A stretch of 64,000 bases of DNA from Dichotomocladium elegans (Eukaryota > Mucoromycota > Mucoromycetes > Mucorales > Lichtheimiaceae): the NCBI GenBank assembly GCA_025716815.1, contig JAIXMN010000042.1:1-64000 (forward strand). The letters are read 5' to 3'. Positions 21,659 to 34,011 of the stretch are shown here, piece by piece. How positions within the stretch are numbered: the stretch's first letter is position 1; each line of letters opens with the position of its first letter. Position numbers and translations under genes: made by a program. The notes under the pieces are model-generated. The model saw only the letters and a list, made by a program, of their open reading frames with translations. It was not told the origin of the DNA and did not search any database.

Positions 21659-22708
21659 TTATAGCGGTGCGGCGACCTCTTGATTGAAATGTCTGATCAC
21701 TTGGCGAACAAACTCGAGCCTTGATACTTTTTTGCCTTGCGGAAAGCATTGTTTCGGGAGGAGCATTCGAATTTGGCGAGACTCATGTTCCTTGATCTTG
21801 TTTTTGGCATGAAACAACTGCTTTGAATGCTTCTCGGCTAAGAGCAAGTCCTTCTGGAGCATCTGACGAAAGAAAACTTGGAAGTCGGCCAAGATTTCGT
21901 ACGCACTCGAGGCTTGGTTGTAGTTTTCCAGATCGCAGTCGCATCTTCGACTAGTGTTTCTTCTCCTGTTGTTGTAGGCATCAATGAGTTCATGCCTGAG
22001 TTTTGCCATGCCTTTTCTTGTTTTGCATTTACGGCACGCGCCGTCGTCCGTATGAAGGTCTTCGAGCCGGTGATTGACCATGTCTTTGCAATATGTTTCA
22101 ACTATCAGATCCTCCACGCGCGAATAGTGCAGGCGTAAACTATGCAGAAATCCCCATTTGCTCTCCAACGCTTCCCTGTCAATGCTGCATTGCTCACGAA
22201 GTTTTAGATCCCGGATCGCATAAGCGTTGTACCGCTCCATACATGCCGTATGGGCCTTGCCAATGAGTCTCAAGTTGCGTTGGAGCAGAATATCAGCCGT
22301 TGCCTGCTTTCGTTTTGCTATACATCGCTGTTTGATGCGGTGGGTATGCTTCTGCCGGATGACTCCTTGTTGAACGCATGAGAGGCGTTGTTCGTCGACG
22401 TAGTGATATTGAGCCTGGTCCCGGTCCTTTGTGGGTTCCGAACGGGAGTATGATAGCCGATGCATCCGGTGAATTACGGGCATTACCGGGCGGGGTATCG
22501 CATGGTTCGTGCCTGCCCGCTCTACCACTTGTGCAAACGTTAGCTTTCGATCGACACGCTGCCACGCGGCGCCTTCATCCTGCTTGGTAAGGGCATGTAG
22601 CAGCAGAGGAAATGCGACGTAGTCTTCAAGGATAGTTCTGACGCCAATAGGTTCGTCCCACTCGTTATGAAAGGTTTCGGCAAAGGCGACTGTGTTTATG
22701 ACAGGCAT
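21659..22708 (-). CDS. Unrecognised 349-residue protein (orphan)
   Basis: An uninterrupted minus-strand ORF of 349 codons starts at ATG 22708. I do not recognise it. It is rich in Arg, Lys, Gln and His and strongly helical, with several amphipathic stretches (for example around residues 150-210 and 270-340). A small Cys cluster, CRKC about 35 residues before CDCD, could bind a metal. There is no signal peptide or membrane span. It sits between the Harbinger element and the OTU gene, apart from its neighbours, and may be a transposon-associated or lineage-restricted gene. An open frame of this length without stops suggests coding constraint or recent arrival, but chance cannot be excluded without a homology search. 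Confidence 0.5.
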   Translation of the reverse strand: MPVINTVAFAETFHNEWDEPIGVRTILEDYVAFPLLLHALTKQDEGAAWQRVDRKLTFAQVVERAGTNHAIPRPVMPVIHRMHRLSYSRSEPTKDRDQAQYHYVDEQRLSCVQQGVIRQKHTHRIKQRCIAKRKQATADILLQRNLRLIGKAHTACMERYNAYAIRDLKLREQCSIDREALESKWGFLHSLRLHYSRVEDLIVETYCKDMVNHRLEDLHTDDGACRKCKTRKGMAKLRHELIDAYNNRRRNTSRRCDCDLENYNQASSAYEILADFQVFFRQMLQKDLLLAEKHSKQLFHAKNKIKEHESRQIRMLLPKQCFPQGKKVSRLEFVRQVIRHFNQEVAAPL

Positions 22709-23755
22709 TGTGTGGTGCTGAGGAATATAACGTTAAATGGAAGACAAAGGAAGACTAAAAGTGTAAATGGCACGGGTCATTTTCTCATTAATGTTTATTA
22801 GCCGCCAGATGGCGGGCGCAGTTATTAACCGCGTGAGCTTATTTTAGGTCTTGCAGCAGCAGCAGAATCCGACGTGATCTTGGTTAGTGTACAGACGCGA
22901 AAAAAAAAACCCACTTCTTTCATCAGAACGCCTGTATCCTCTCACTTTAGGGATATGCGAGAAAACAAGCTCAAAACTCCTGCCGAAAGAGAGGCGATGC
23001 AAGTATTCTGTAGATACAGTATGGAACAATGAAAAAAAGATAAGACTATGTTCTTTCCTCAATGGCTCAGAGCGACTAAAGTCATTAATAACATGACCGG
23101 GCCAATCTATACCATAGCAAACTCACTTTCGGATGATGAATGTGGCCTTCCGAGCTTTCTGGGCGACATGTCATTGGCTGGCATATTCATGTCGCTGATA
23201 AATACTGCAAACCACTCGCTTAGTGCGGATCGCTTTCTTCACAATAACCAGATTTTATACCGACTTTGGCTGGATGTCACGCTAGTTTTTCTGGCAACCA
23301 TTAATCCAGTAGCCAATTCTTGCATTGGATATATCCAGCATCCTGGCTTTCTATGCCACCATATGTTTATTCTGGGTACTGCTGCGAACCAACGATCTTC
23401 GCTGGAGTAAAATATAGAAGCTGCAGTTTGTAGAACATGGTTTTCGACTGTAGTAATTGCCCTTGTATTGAGTGGCTCGATCTGATATTTGTAAATTTCG
23501 TACAGCAGGGAGATCAGGATCCTAGACTTGGAGACCACCTAATGGTAGTGTCCTGCGCAGAACCCCCCCCAAATGGTACATGATCTGCTGCAATCCATAC
23601 GCGATTTCGCTTCCAGTTTGTCCAGCCCCATCCTCCCCGATAGCATGTCCAACATAAACACCGTGCTTTATGGGCAGAGAGTGCGTTTTATGCATGTATT
23701 AAGTCGCTGAATGCATTGTAAATCTAAAGGAGGTTAATACAGATTTATAAGGGTC
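22709..23755. other. Gene-poor region, no recognised gene
   Basis: A plus-strand ORF at 23048-23410 (120 codons, hydrophobic) and an overlapping minus ORF at 23239-23538 show no family resemblance. The 3' UTR of the OTU gene probably occupies the last 200 bases. Confidence 0.4.
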
Positions 23756-25089
23756 TTACACGTCCAACAGCGAATTGTAATGAGCGCCTAACGAGTATAG
23801 GTGCTTATGGTATCTAAAGAAAACACATATAAGTCTACACATCAACGCCATATGTATATCAGAGAGAACATACGCCAACTTTAGCGGTGCTTTCGAAGGA
23901 TAAAGATCATCATTCACTTTAAGTGCTGGAGCGCCCATTTGAATGATATGGATAGGGACCTCCTTGGCGTGTGATAAGGCCAGTATCTATAAAGATGTGT
24001 GAACATAAATAGTCCTCCCTACTCCAATGTGCAGCCTTTCACCTCCAACTGTCCACCCCACCGAGGGGTACTCTCGATTTCTTGGCAGTACTTCTCAAAA
24101 TCCTCTGTTTTTTTTTCAAGAAAACATTAGAAGCCTTGGTAACCTCCTTTTTCATTGCCCAGATGGACCCCCTAATGCCCCCTTTGTTTTATCACATTCC
24201 TCCACGCTTACCACTAGTGTACAGATCGCCGTCATCCTTGTATAAGAAGGGAATAAAGTCATCGGGATGAGAGCGCATGTACTTTGCTGTGGCCTCACGG
24301 AGTGCATTGTGGTTGGTCTTAAAAACTGCCATGTGAGCGATAACTCCGAAGAAGATGATGCCTAAAGAGTTTCCCTTTTTTTTTTGTTTTGTTTTACTCT
24401 ACCTGCTCTTTATATCGGCACAGCAATTGGTTTGCCACGGCATTGTAAAGACTGCATAATAAACATCACCTTTATGAGAGAAATGGAAGAAAACGTGACC
24501 CTTTTCTTGCTGTTTGTTTACCAATGACCGTCTGCACTGATTTCATGGACCCGGAGCTTCAAGGGAACAAGCAGTTCTCGAATGGCCTCTGTTTCCAAGG
24601 CTGCCATATCAACCTGACCCTCCGCCTCCTTTTCCGCCTCCTCGCGCATACGCTGCATTTCCGCCTCGCGTTTCTGAATTCGCAACTTTTGCTTATTGGG
24701 TTTCCTCGTTTTATCTGTTGCTGTTTGTGGTTGCTCCGTAGTTTTTCGAGCATCATCGAGCGTCAACTCCTGCAGTCGTTCTAAGGAAATACCGTCGTCA
24801 TGAATATCTTCCTGAGGCTAAGAGGCTCGATGGTGAGATATTTGGTTCCTTCTTGTCTATATTCCAGCCACGTGGGATATTTTACTTGACCACACAACTT
24901 TTCGAGCTCTTCATCATGTCGTTTCTGAAGCTTATATTCTAAATCGCTGATCTTGTTATTAATGTCACGCTTCTTTGACTTGGATGCCTTCTCGGCAGAT
25001 TTCTTTAGTGTGTTGATCTTTTCTTGAAGTGCCTTGGCTTCTTTTGCATGCCGTTCGCGTAGGGCTTGCAATTTGTCTTGATCACTCAT
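23756..25089 (-). CDS. OTU-domain deubiquitinase, OTUD6 type
   Basis: About seven exons join in frame from ATG 25089 to TAA 23756: 25089-24886, 24811-24522, 24451-24403, then exons near 24320-24212, 24118-24055, 23983-23875 and 23815-23756. The N terminus is a charged coiled coil (LRERHAKEAKALQEKI, ISDLEYKLQKRHDEELEKL), followed by the KRE-rich linker typical of OTUD6. The OTU core has the catalytic Cys in ADGHCLYNAVANQLL, split by an intron. It continues with YMRSHPDDFIPFL, STPRWGGQLEILALS and the catalytic His in YSLGAHYNSLL at the C terminus. OTUD6 proteins cleave ubiquitin chains and, in yeast (Otu2) and animals, act on ribosomes. The acceptor of exon 4 (TTTTAAG) is the weakest junction. 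Confidence 0.88.
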
Positions 25090-25675
25090 TATAACTTTGC
25101 TCTATTTGGAATTCTTCAGGTAAAAAAAAAAAATTCAGGCAGATATGCTGCGGCCTTGTGAACCAGATCTTTCCATGATTTTTTTTTTTTGGGGGGGGAG
25201 GGTGTCATGGTCACAAAGACAGATGCATAAAAAAAAGATCCGTTCCACACCCCCAACATTATTTACCGCCAACTGAAAGAGGTGGATGATGCCGATCAGA
25301 GCGCAAAGGGGCCAGATGCGAGAAGGAAAAAGGGGTAAGGGGAGTGGGGGGGGGGAAACAGGCAGTAACAGCAGCCCCCCTGAGATATGAAAGTATGTCA
25401 TCCGATGTTTTGACCTCTGCTGTCATTCTTCTATCATGTCCAACTACAATAGCTACCATCATAGGTGTTCCTCTGGGGGTTTTATATCTGCATAGAAAAG
25501 AAAAAATAACACAAGGTATGCGACTATAGTTCGAGTGCAAGTGCGGATGAATTATATATAAAAAAAAAAGAAGATGGTATATTAAAAAAAGAGGCGGGAT
25601 GTGTTGTTGGACGGGTTTTACTCTACAAAAACCCAGCGGGATAATGTCTTTAGCCGCAGCAGTTGTTGATGGTGA
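25090..25675. other. Intergenic region with homopolymer tracts
   Basis: This is the short space between the OTU gene start and the 3' end of the SBF transporter gene. Runs of T, G and A (25176-25200, 25346-25355, 25561-25570) dominate. No gene is supported. Confidence 0.5.
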
Positions 25676-27685
25676 TTATGAACGCGGTTGTACGGGTGAT
25701 GATGAGGATGATTGCTGAGAAGAGGACGTGGTCTCGGTTGAGAAGTGAGACGTGTCTAAAGTAAAGCTTCCCGTTTCAGATGCGAAGAGGGGAGATGTGA
25801 AGAAATCACCATGGCTGGTGACCTCGCGAAGTCCACTGTCGTTCGCGTCCGGCTTCTTTTCGTCTTCTATTGAGACCATCGTAGTTGAGGTCGGTACGAC
25901 TTCATCGAGCTGAATCGTCTCTAGTTTGGCAGTTTCATAATGCTTTTCGCTGTAGTAGACAGTTGCTGTCGTTGTTGTTCTCTCGTTGTAGCTGCATTCT
26001 TTTTCATCTTCTTCCATTGGCTTGGTATTAGTTGGTACATTTGAAGCTGGGAGAGCAGGACAAGACACAAGATCCTCCTCGTCGCGGGGTGGCGGTACAG
26101 CAGCCGCGTCTTTCTTGTTACCCCGCGAGACCCATCGTTTGAGAAGATCGACCTCGATATTCCCGAGGATGAGCTGTTCGACATGGTACAGCAGCAAAGG
26201 CGTGGACAGGACGCCGACTGTTCCTGGATCGCCATTTTGGTACAAGACATTGATGAGGGGGACGCCCATGGCAACTGTTTTGGTTGCGCCACAGTACTAA
26301 TGTGGGAGGAGAAGGTAGGGTGTTGGTGAATCTTTTGCCCTTACTCTTCTTTCCGCATGCATGAAAGAAATAGGAGAAGAGAGAAAAAGGAAAGCGAGAT
26401 TTACCATAACAGCCACGGTATCTTCTCGAGAGTAGCGAAGGCGTTTTATCCAGGAAGGTTCCTTCATTGCTGAAGGAAAGGGGATGTACGCCAAGAAGAA
26501 ACACAGGAACGAGAATAGGATGTAGAACCCCATATTTAAGATGACCACCGCAATAATGTCGGTGGCGCTGACAGAGTCGAAGGACTTTGACTTGAAGGCA
26601 TCACAAAAAACACTCCATACCATGGCGAGCAGACAAACGCTACTCACATCAGAGAGTCTCCATTTGACCTTGATCTCTGCTACCTTTTCGGTGAAAAGAA
26701 GCTGGATGATCTGGCCGACGACTAAGGGAATGAGTACTGTAATCCCGAGCTGCTTGAGAACGGAGGTAAAATCGACCTTGCCACCCGCCTGGGCGCTCTC
26801 ATTTTCAGGAGTGGCTTCGATAAGCGGCTCCTGGAAGGTATCGACTAGCGCAGGAGATATGAAAATGCCAAGCACATTACCAAGGGCAGCATTCATCAGG
26901 GCTAAAATATGTTTTCATTCATCAGCACCGATCAACAAATCATAGCAGAGCAGGTGGTTCCTAGACTCGGATCGTACCTGTAGCTTCGTTCCCCTTAGCG
27001 CTCTTTGTCATCACCACATTAGAGGACACGGTGGTGGGCGTACTGGCCGCAATGACCACTCCCATCAAAACAAGAGAATTCATGGGGACGTGACACTTGA
27101 ATAGCAGTAGCACGAGCCCAAATACAAAAAAAGGGATAATGACAAGGTTGATGATCTGAACCAGAAGATGAAGTCGGATCCGCAGGAATGTCTGGGTGAG
27201 AATGCGCGTTCGAAGTGACATGCCAGAGATCAAAAAGATGATAATCACAGCACCTTTTTTACAGAATAAAAGATTCGAGTAAGCATGATGGAATTGTCAA
27301 ACAAAGATAGGATGCATTTTTTACCCCACTTGATGGACCATTCGGCGTGTATGTACCCGTCTTTTCTAGCAACGTCAGGCGCGGCATAGGCCAAGATGAT
27401 GACAAAAGCAAGACCGAGAAGGAACCAGTATTTCTTCAAGATGACAAGTGCTAGGGATTTTGCTTTCTGTTGAGGGGTGATGGGATCTTCGCCTTTCTGT
27501 TGTGGTGAGGTCATGATGGTGGTCGAGCTACCGTCATTGTATGAAGAAGGGGACGGCAGCTTCTGTTCATACGAGAGAGGCGATGATAAGGATGTCGTGC
27601 CTCCTTTGCTGCTTGCAGTAGTATGGTGGCCAACGGTCACTTCGCTTGCAAATGACGACGTTGGCTTTAATTTAGTAGCATTCAT
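25676..27685 (-). CDS. SBF-family transporter (SLC10A7/Rch1-like)
   Basis: Four exons read in frame from ATG 27685 to TAA 25676, with introns near 27325-27250, 26985-26902 and 26405-26296. After a Ser/Thr-rich N-terminal tail of about 70 residues, membrane spans begin at KYWFLLGLAFVIILAYAAP. They continue through IIIFLISGMSLRT, LLVQIINLVIIPFFVFGLVLLLF, GVVIAASTPTTVSSNVVMTK and NAALGNVLGIFISPAL, then LGITVLIPLVVGQIIQLLF and a last set ending in ATKTVAMGVPLINVLY. This is the bile acid:sodium symporter fold. The STPTTVSSNVVMT and ATKTVAMGVPL blocks are the conserved ion-site regions of the SLC10A7/Rch1 group, which lowers cytosolic Ca in yeasts. The C-terminal tail (about 170 residues) is acidic and Ser-rich, with a polar Ser run at the end, and is probably cytosolic. 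Confidence 0.85.
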
Positions 27686-28295
27686 CTTGGCTCCCCTCTG
27701 TAAGTGCTAGACAATGCGGGAGAGAACTGAAAGAAAGGAGAGAGAGAGGAAGAGAAATATTGACAAGAGAAGGAAAAGTAAAAGAAGAAGAGACGGGGGA
27801 GAAGATTCCCGTCAAGGGAACATACCTTTATAAATGAATCGTTAGAAAACAACAACAGCAGCAATGGAAACAGCAGCAGCAACAACACCAGCAGAAGCAG
27901 AAGCAGAAGCATCAGAAGCAGAAGCAGCAGCAGCAGCAGCAGCAGAAGGCAAAAGCAGCTTGACAGAGAGACATGCCTCTTTCTTAGTTTCGGGGTGACC
28001 TTGGGCAAAGGAGTGTGTACATGCGTCAAGAGAGAAACACGGGGTCGAGTAAATGCCTATTGGGGGGTGGGTGCGTAAGGGAGGGATGGCACATGGGGGG
28101 AGGGGGAGGTTGTGTGGAGAGGCTAGAGCTATGCAGTCAGCGATGTCAGCTATCCAAAATCGTCCAATCAGATGTCTCGCGGATAGTGAAAACTCGTACC
28201 AGTTTTGGCGACTGGCCTGAGAGCCCACCACAAGAAAGCGCGAAATATGAGATAAGCCGGACGGCTTGTTTCTCTTCCCTTCTTTCTTCTTTCCC
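27686..28295. promoter_or_regulatory. Divergent intergenic region between SBF transporter and GDB1
   Basis: About 610 bases separate the two divergent start codons. A CAG/AAC-rich microsatellite at about 27848-27953 (AACAACAGCAGC..., AGAAGCAGCAGCAGC) lies in the likely leader of the transporter gene. A G-rich patch is at 28057-28110. Open frames across the repeat on both strands are products of the repeat. Confidence 0.45.
27845..27955. repeat. CAG/AAC trinucleotide-rich microsatellite
   Basis: This is an imperfect array of CAG, AAC and AGA triplets, with a pure run of CAG near 27926-27944. It reads as poly-Leu or poly-Ala on the minus strand and is outside any supported gene. Confidence 0.7.
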
Positions 28296-31200
28296 ATGAC
28301 AGACGCTGCTCATCTGCTGAGCAGAGCATCCCAGCCATCCACTTCTACTTCGCTGTACTTCCTTCTTCTTGCAGAGGATGGCTCGCCTGAAGTGAACAAA
28401 ACCGTAAGCCTTTTATGTGGAAGGATCGTCGATCCCCATCCCTTCCATCCCCTTCACCTCCTCCGTTCCATTTCTTCTCTTCACCATCATTGTTCCTGCT
28501 ATCAAACCAATGTGTATGAGTGTATGAGTACACGAGCTATGCGTCATCCAAAGCACGATCTCCCGGTGCTTCTGTTGGTGAATGCTGTTGATTCATGCCG
28601 GCGCCTTTAGCAACCGACGATCAGGGTAGACGTACTACATCCTTACGCATACAGAGCCATTGTGCATATTTTTAACAGACCCACACACATCTTCTCATCC
28701 ATCTCTTTTATCACCCTTGACTTCATAAGAAGAACCCTATATTATTTCTCTTTCTTCACCCCAACCCCCCGTATAACCCCTTAATTGTGTGTGCATTTGG
28801 GAACATTCTCTCCAGAAGAGCCAAAAGAAACAAGGCTAACGTTACGCCCCTTCTTGGCTCATATACGTGCACATATCGTATAGTATATTCGAATACCGCT
28901 CGGTAGTCAAGCTTGCGTGCTTCGCTTTGCCCTCAAGCGTGGATCCAAGGCTGCAACCAGTAAAGAACCAGCATTGTATACCACCTATCCTACACAAGGG
29001 TAAGTTGCGGACGCTCAACAAAAGATGCTCTTTAAACGGGTTCAATCGCCGACCAAAAAAAGCCCGAAGATGTTGACCGCTGGCATAGGCCGTTCGATAG
29101 GTCAACTTCCCACAAACTGACGTACGTAAGAGGGATAAGTGCGCAGGCACGTGCACATCGAAGAGTCTATGGGAGGCGAGAAATATGCGGAACGCATCCT
29201 TATCGTTCGATAAAGCCGTTCCACGCGCGCTCGCACGTACACTCTTTTTTTGATAATCGCACAGTCAATTCAATTTATATTTTGTTTTAGTTTTTCAAAG
29301 GACGGGCTCTGCGATGTCGAGCTAAGCACTCCAGGCGTCTATGATTATCATGTTTCATACGGTAGCAATACCCGTGGTAAGACGGGCCACTTTGTAGTTG
29401 AGCCACGCTTGTACCACAACGGATCACAATTGCCGCTTGATGCCGTCATGATTGAATCATTGATACCGAAATGGATGGGCCCGCTCTCAAATTGGCAACC
29501 TCACATAGATCTTGTCCGCAAGACCGGCTACAACATGATTCATTTTGCGCCCATGCAGCAGCGCGGAGGGTCAGATTCACCCTACGCGATTCATGATCAG
29601 CTTCTCTTCGCTGATGGCTTATTTGAGGACAACCAACTGCCACGGGAAGAACGTCTAAAAGAAGTCCGCCAAGTGCTGTTTAAGATCCAACACGAAGACG
29701 ATATCATCTGTCTCTCGGATGTGGTATGGAATCACACTAGTTATGATTCACCGTTCCTCAAGGACCACCCGGAAGCAGGTAACATGAGAAAAAGAGTATG
29801 TGTGAAGAGGGCAAACATCGCTCACCCATTGGTCAGGTTACAACCTTGATAATTCTCCCCATCTCAGGCCAGCTTATGAGCTCGACACGGCTCTCTGGGA
29901 GCTCTCCAATAACTTGACCACGTATGGTCTTCCTACAGTGATCCAATCTGAGAAGGACGTGGACATCGTAATGGCCTATATCAAAGATGTGATCTTCCCG
30001 AATCTCAAGCTGTGGGAGTACAAGGTGGTGGATGTGAAGTCAGCCCTCGAGAAATTTACTCAGGCGCTCCAAGAAGGAGTTCGTGGTGATGACTGCCAAT
30101 GGGAGAGAGCGGTCGGTTTGTCCATCGACGAGCAGGCCGAACTGCTTAAGCGCTACGCTATTTGCGGACAAACCAACTTTGCACGCTTCAGCCGTTCGGT
30201 TAATATCCCGCATGCGATCTCTTTTATCTCCTCCTTCACACAAGCAGACAATCTCACCTCTGTGTTCCGAAAGCTTTTGGATCAAGTCAACTTGGTGTAC
30301 TATCAAGAATATGACGATGATGTACTTATTGCGCTGCGAAACATACGGTCCCGGATAATTTATAGCCGTTTGGATCCTAAGGGACCAAAGCTGGTTGAAA
30401 TTAGTCGAAGGTATATGGCACTTAAAAAAATGCGCCGCCATGACAATTCCGGGCTCATTTGTTCTTTTTCGTTCCCTGTGCAACAGGTGCCCAATTGTGG
30501 AAAGTTATTTTACCCGAATTGGCGAGCATGCCTTGGCGAACAATGGTTGGATTTGGGGTGCCGACCCATTGGAGGATTTTGCAGGCCCAGACTCGTCTGC
30601 CTATCTCCGGCGGCAGGTCATTGCTTGGGGCGACTGTGTGAAACTTCGGTACGGGAAGAGTGTTAACGACAATCCCTGGCTTTGGAACCATATGCGCGAG
30701 TACACGGAGCAGGTTGCGTCGCTTTTCAATGGCGTTCGTATCGACAATTGCCATTCAACGCCGCTGCATGTTGCCGAGTACCTCCTGGATTGTGCTCGTC
30801 GTGTGCGTCCAGATCTTTATGTCGTTGCCGAGCTGTTCACAGGATCGGAAGAAAAGGATCTCTTGTTTGTGTCAAGGCTGGGAATTCATGCTCTCATTCG
30901 CGAGGCCATGCAGGTCTGGGACCCGCATGAATTGTCTCGCCTCATCCATCGCCATGGCGGCAAACCGGTTGGCAGTATGGACCAGTCTATCCAGTGGAAA
31001 AAGACTTTCAAGGACGGAAAAGCATATACTCTTATTCCCGTCGAACATGGAAGCCAACCACGTGCACTCTTTATGGACTGCACGCACGATAACGAGACAC
31101 CCCATCAAAGACGCACTGCAGAGGTAACGGTAGTGGGGGTAAGAGCATGTGATGAATTATGTGAACCAAACGAGAACATTATAGGACACCCTGTCCAACG

Positions 31201-33809
31201 CTGCTCTTGTTAGCTTTTCGAACTGCGCGACCGGAAGTGTCAAGGGATATGATGAACTTTATCCCCATCTACTTGACGTCGTCAAGGAAAAGCGTCAATA
31301 CATGCCATTAGCGAAGGAAAGTGTAGGTATCGTAAACCCCAAGAGGAAGCTCCAAGAACTTCATACAACCATGGCACTTGAGGGTTATGACGAAGTCCAC
31401 GTGCACCACGAAGGCGACTATATTCTCGTGCACCGTCAACATCCAGATACACACGACGGCTACCTGCTGGTTGCACGGACTGCATTTCCAGAAAGGCAAG
31501 GGTCCATTGCGCCGATCCGATTACACAGAACCAAGCTTCGCTACCTGTTTGGCGCGTCTCTCCAGGTTGACAAAAGCAGTTGTATGAAGGATGGGGATGA
31601 CCAATATTTAATGGGTGTGCCCAGTACCCTTCTCGAATTGGGGCAACCACACATAAGCGAGGAGTCCGATTCCTGGAAGGAAATTCATTTGGGATCAGCA
31701 TTCGCTCCGGGTTCGATCTACGTATTTCGAACGATTGCAGAGATTCCAAAGGATGTTACCAAACTTGTCACTGATATGCCAGCCAGTGTTACCGATCCAC
31801 TGGATGTCATCGACTGCAATATTATTCTGTATCGCTGCGAATCTGAAGAGCGGGACGCGACAGGAGATGGGGGAGTCTATGACGTACCACGGTGGGGCAA
31901 GGCTGTCTATGCCGGCTTGGAGGGCTTTATGGCTTTACTACGTCCCATCATTCGCGACAATGACCTAGGACACCCTTTTTGCGACAATCTGCGCGCTGGC
32001 TTTTGGGCCCTCGACTATGTCCAGAATCGCCTGAGGCGCTACAGTGACGAGAACCACGATGACGTCCGTCATCTTCAGCCACTGATAGACTGGTTCCAGT
32101 CCTGCTTTGCAGTGATCAAGACATTGCCGAACTTTTTGGTGCCCAAGTACTTCAGCATGGCAATCCACACCGCGTACGAGCATGTGCGAGACCGCGCGCT
32201 GCGCTGCTTTTCGCCCTTTGTGTACAACAACCTTGACCCATTTGTGCATAGCCTGGCGCTTGTGAGTGTCCAGATGCTCGGTAGGGTACCGTCAACATCG
32301 CTCGTGCCTCACAAAACAACGGCATCGCTCGCAGCGGGTCTACCGCACTTTGCGCATGGTTATATGCGCACATGGGGTCGGGATGTGTTTATTTCCCTCC
32401 GAGGTCTTCTGATGGTGACGGGTGAGCTCGAGGCGGCGAAGGAGCACATCCTCAGTTTTGGTGCGACATGCTATCACGGTCTACTGCCAAACTTGCTCGA
32501 TGCAGGCCGAAACCCGCGGTTCAATGCGCGTGATGCGGTATGGTTCTTTTTGCAGGCGGTGCAGGACTACTGCAGCATTTCGAAATCGACAGACATTCTC
32601 CAGGAATCGATCAAACGCCGATTTACCAAAGACTACGAGTACGTACCTGTTGAGCAGGGATACACGTGGGAGTGCACGCTGGCAGAGCTCATCCAGGAAA
32701 TCATGGAGCAACATGCGGCAGGTATCCATTTCCGTGAGCACAATGCAGGCACAATGATCGATAGCCAGATGACATCGCAAGGCTTCAACATTGACATTGA
32801 CGTGGATTGGAGTTCTGGCGTGCTCGTTGGAGGTAATATCTGGAACTGTGGTACATGGATGGACAAGATGGGCGAGAGCGCGAAGGCAGGCAACAAGGGT
32901 CATCCCGGTACGTCACGTGACGGAGCACCGATCGAGATCACTGGGTTGCTCAAGAGCGCGTTGCGTTGGATTCTGGAGCTCAACCAGCGCGGTCTGTACC
33001 CTTGGCATGGAGTGCAAGGCAAGTGCATAAGGTTACGGAGGGGCGTTCTTTTAAATGAGCTCATTTGTTGCGCATAGTTGGTGGCAAGATTGTCAGCTAT
33101 CAAGAATGGAATGATTTAATTCAGTCCAATTTTGAGCGCGTCTATTATATTCCTGAAGGTAGAGAGGAAGAAGAATATTTCCTATTGATGTATTGTAAAC
33201 ATACACACATGGCTTCTTGTTGGTTCTGTAGATCCTGGAGACGATGTGAACTATGATGTTGTTTCGTCTGTCATCAATCGGCGCGGTATCTACAAGGACG
33301 TGTACAAGGCAACAGAGCTATATACCGAATACCAACTGCGGCCGAATATCAGCGTGGCGATGGTGGTTGCGCCGGAGCTCTTTGAACCTGAGCATGCCAA
33401 AGGATGCTTGACGTTGATGAGGAACACGCTCTGCGGCCCGCTCGGCATGCGAACTTTGGACCCAGCGGATGATCGCTATCGTCCATACTATCACAACAGC
33501 GAAGATTCTGAGGATTTTGATACCTCCAAGGGCAGAAATTATCATCAAGGCCCCGAGTGGGTCTGGCCGATGGGATACTTTTTGCGCGCGTGTCATCGAT
33601 TTGAGACTCTTACGCCGCTCGAGATCGAGCGTGTTCTCAGGCCACACCGTGACGAAATCCAGCAGAGCGCATGGGCCGGTTTGCCAGAATTGACAAACAA
33701 GAATGGCGAGACGTGCTGGGATTCATGCTTCACTCAGGCATGGTCTGCATCCTGCTTACTAGATTTGTTCTTTGACATGAACCAAGAAGGGCAACCCCGT
33801 CAAGTGTAA
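28296..33809 (+). CDS. GDB1: Glycogen debranching enzyme (bifunctional)
   Basis: Eight exons (28296-28403, 28884-28999, 29291-29778, 29837-30410, 30487-31123, 31185-33018, 33078-33158, 33232-33809) total 4416 nt, exactly 1471 codons plus stop, near yeast Gdb1 (1536). The first intron is 480 nt; exon 2 starts with YIRIPLGSQACVLRF. The 4-alpha-glucanotransferase half has DVVWNHTS, the nucleophile Asp in GVRIDNCHSTPLHVAEYLL, the acid/base Glu in VVAELFTGSEEKD and MDCTHDNETPHQRR. The amylo-1,6-glucosidase half has HGYMRTWGRDVFISLRGLL, NLLDAGRNPRFNARDAVWFF, NCGTWMDKMGES and a C-terminal NGETCWDSCFTQAWS. The enzyme removes glycogen branch points in the cytosol by transferring maltosyl/maltotriosyl groups and then hydrolysing the alpha-1,6 stub. 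The intron at 33019-33077 is GC-AG. Confidence 0.95.
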
Positions 33810-33881
33810 AAAAAAAAAGAAAAAAAGAAACCGCATACATTTTTTTACCCGCATGTTCAATGATGACGATGATGACGATGA

Positions 33882-33884
<3 letters not shown>

Positions 33885-33914
<30 letters not shown>
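33885..33914. repeat. TA/AT dinucleotide microsatellite
   Basis: This is a run of about 14 AT units preceded by GATGAC repeats at 33859-33884 and followed by a GT run to 33938. It lies in the shared 3' region between GDB1 and the convergent kinase gene. Confidence 0.8.
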
Positions 33915-33915
<1 letters not shown>

Positions 33916-34011
33916 GTGTGTTTGTGTGTGTGTGTGTATACATGCAGTAATGTTTATGTGTGCAGTGCGGTTGCTTTTCTGTATAATATCTCTCTCATCC
34001 TCAACGTCAAC

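Noticed and set aside
23048..23538. Overlapping ORFs on both strands between the orphan ORF and the OTU gene
   Set aside because: They have no motif, no splice support and overlap antisense to each other.
27842..28297. Minus-strand ORF with poly-Ala and overlapping poly-Leu ORF
   Set aside because: Both are translations of a CAG/AAC microsatellite in the divergent promoter region.
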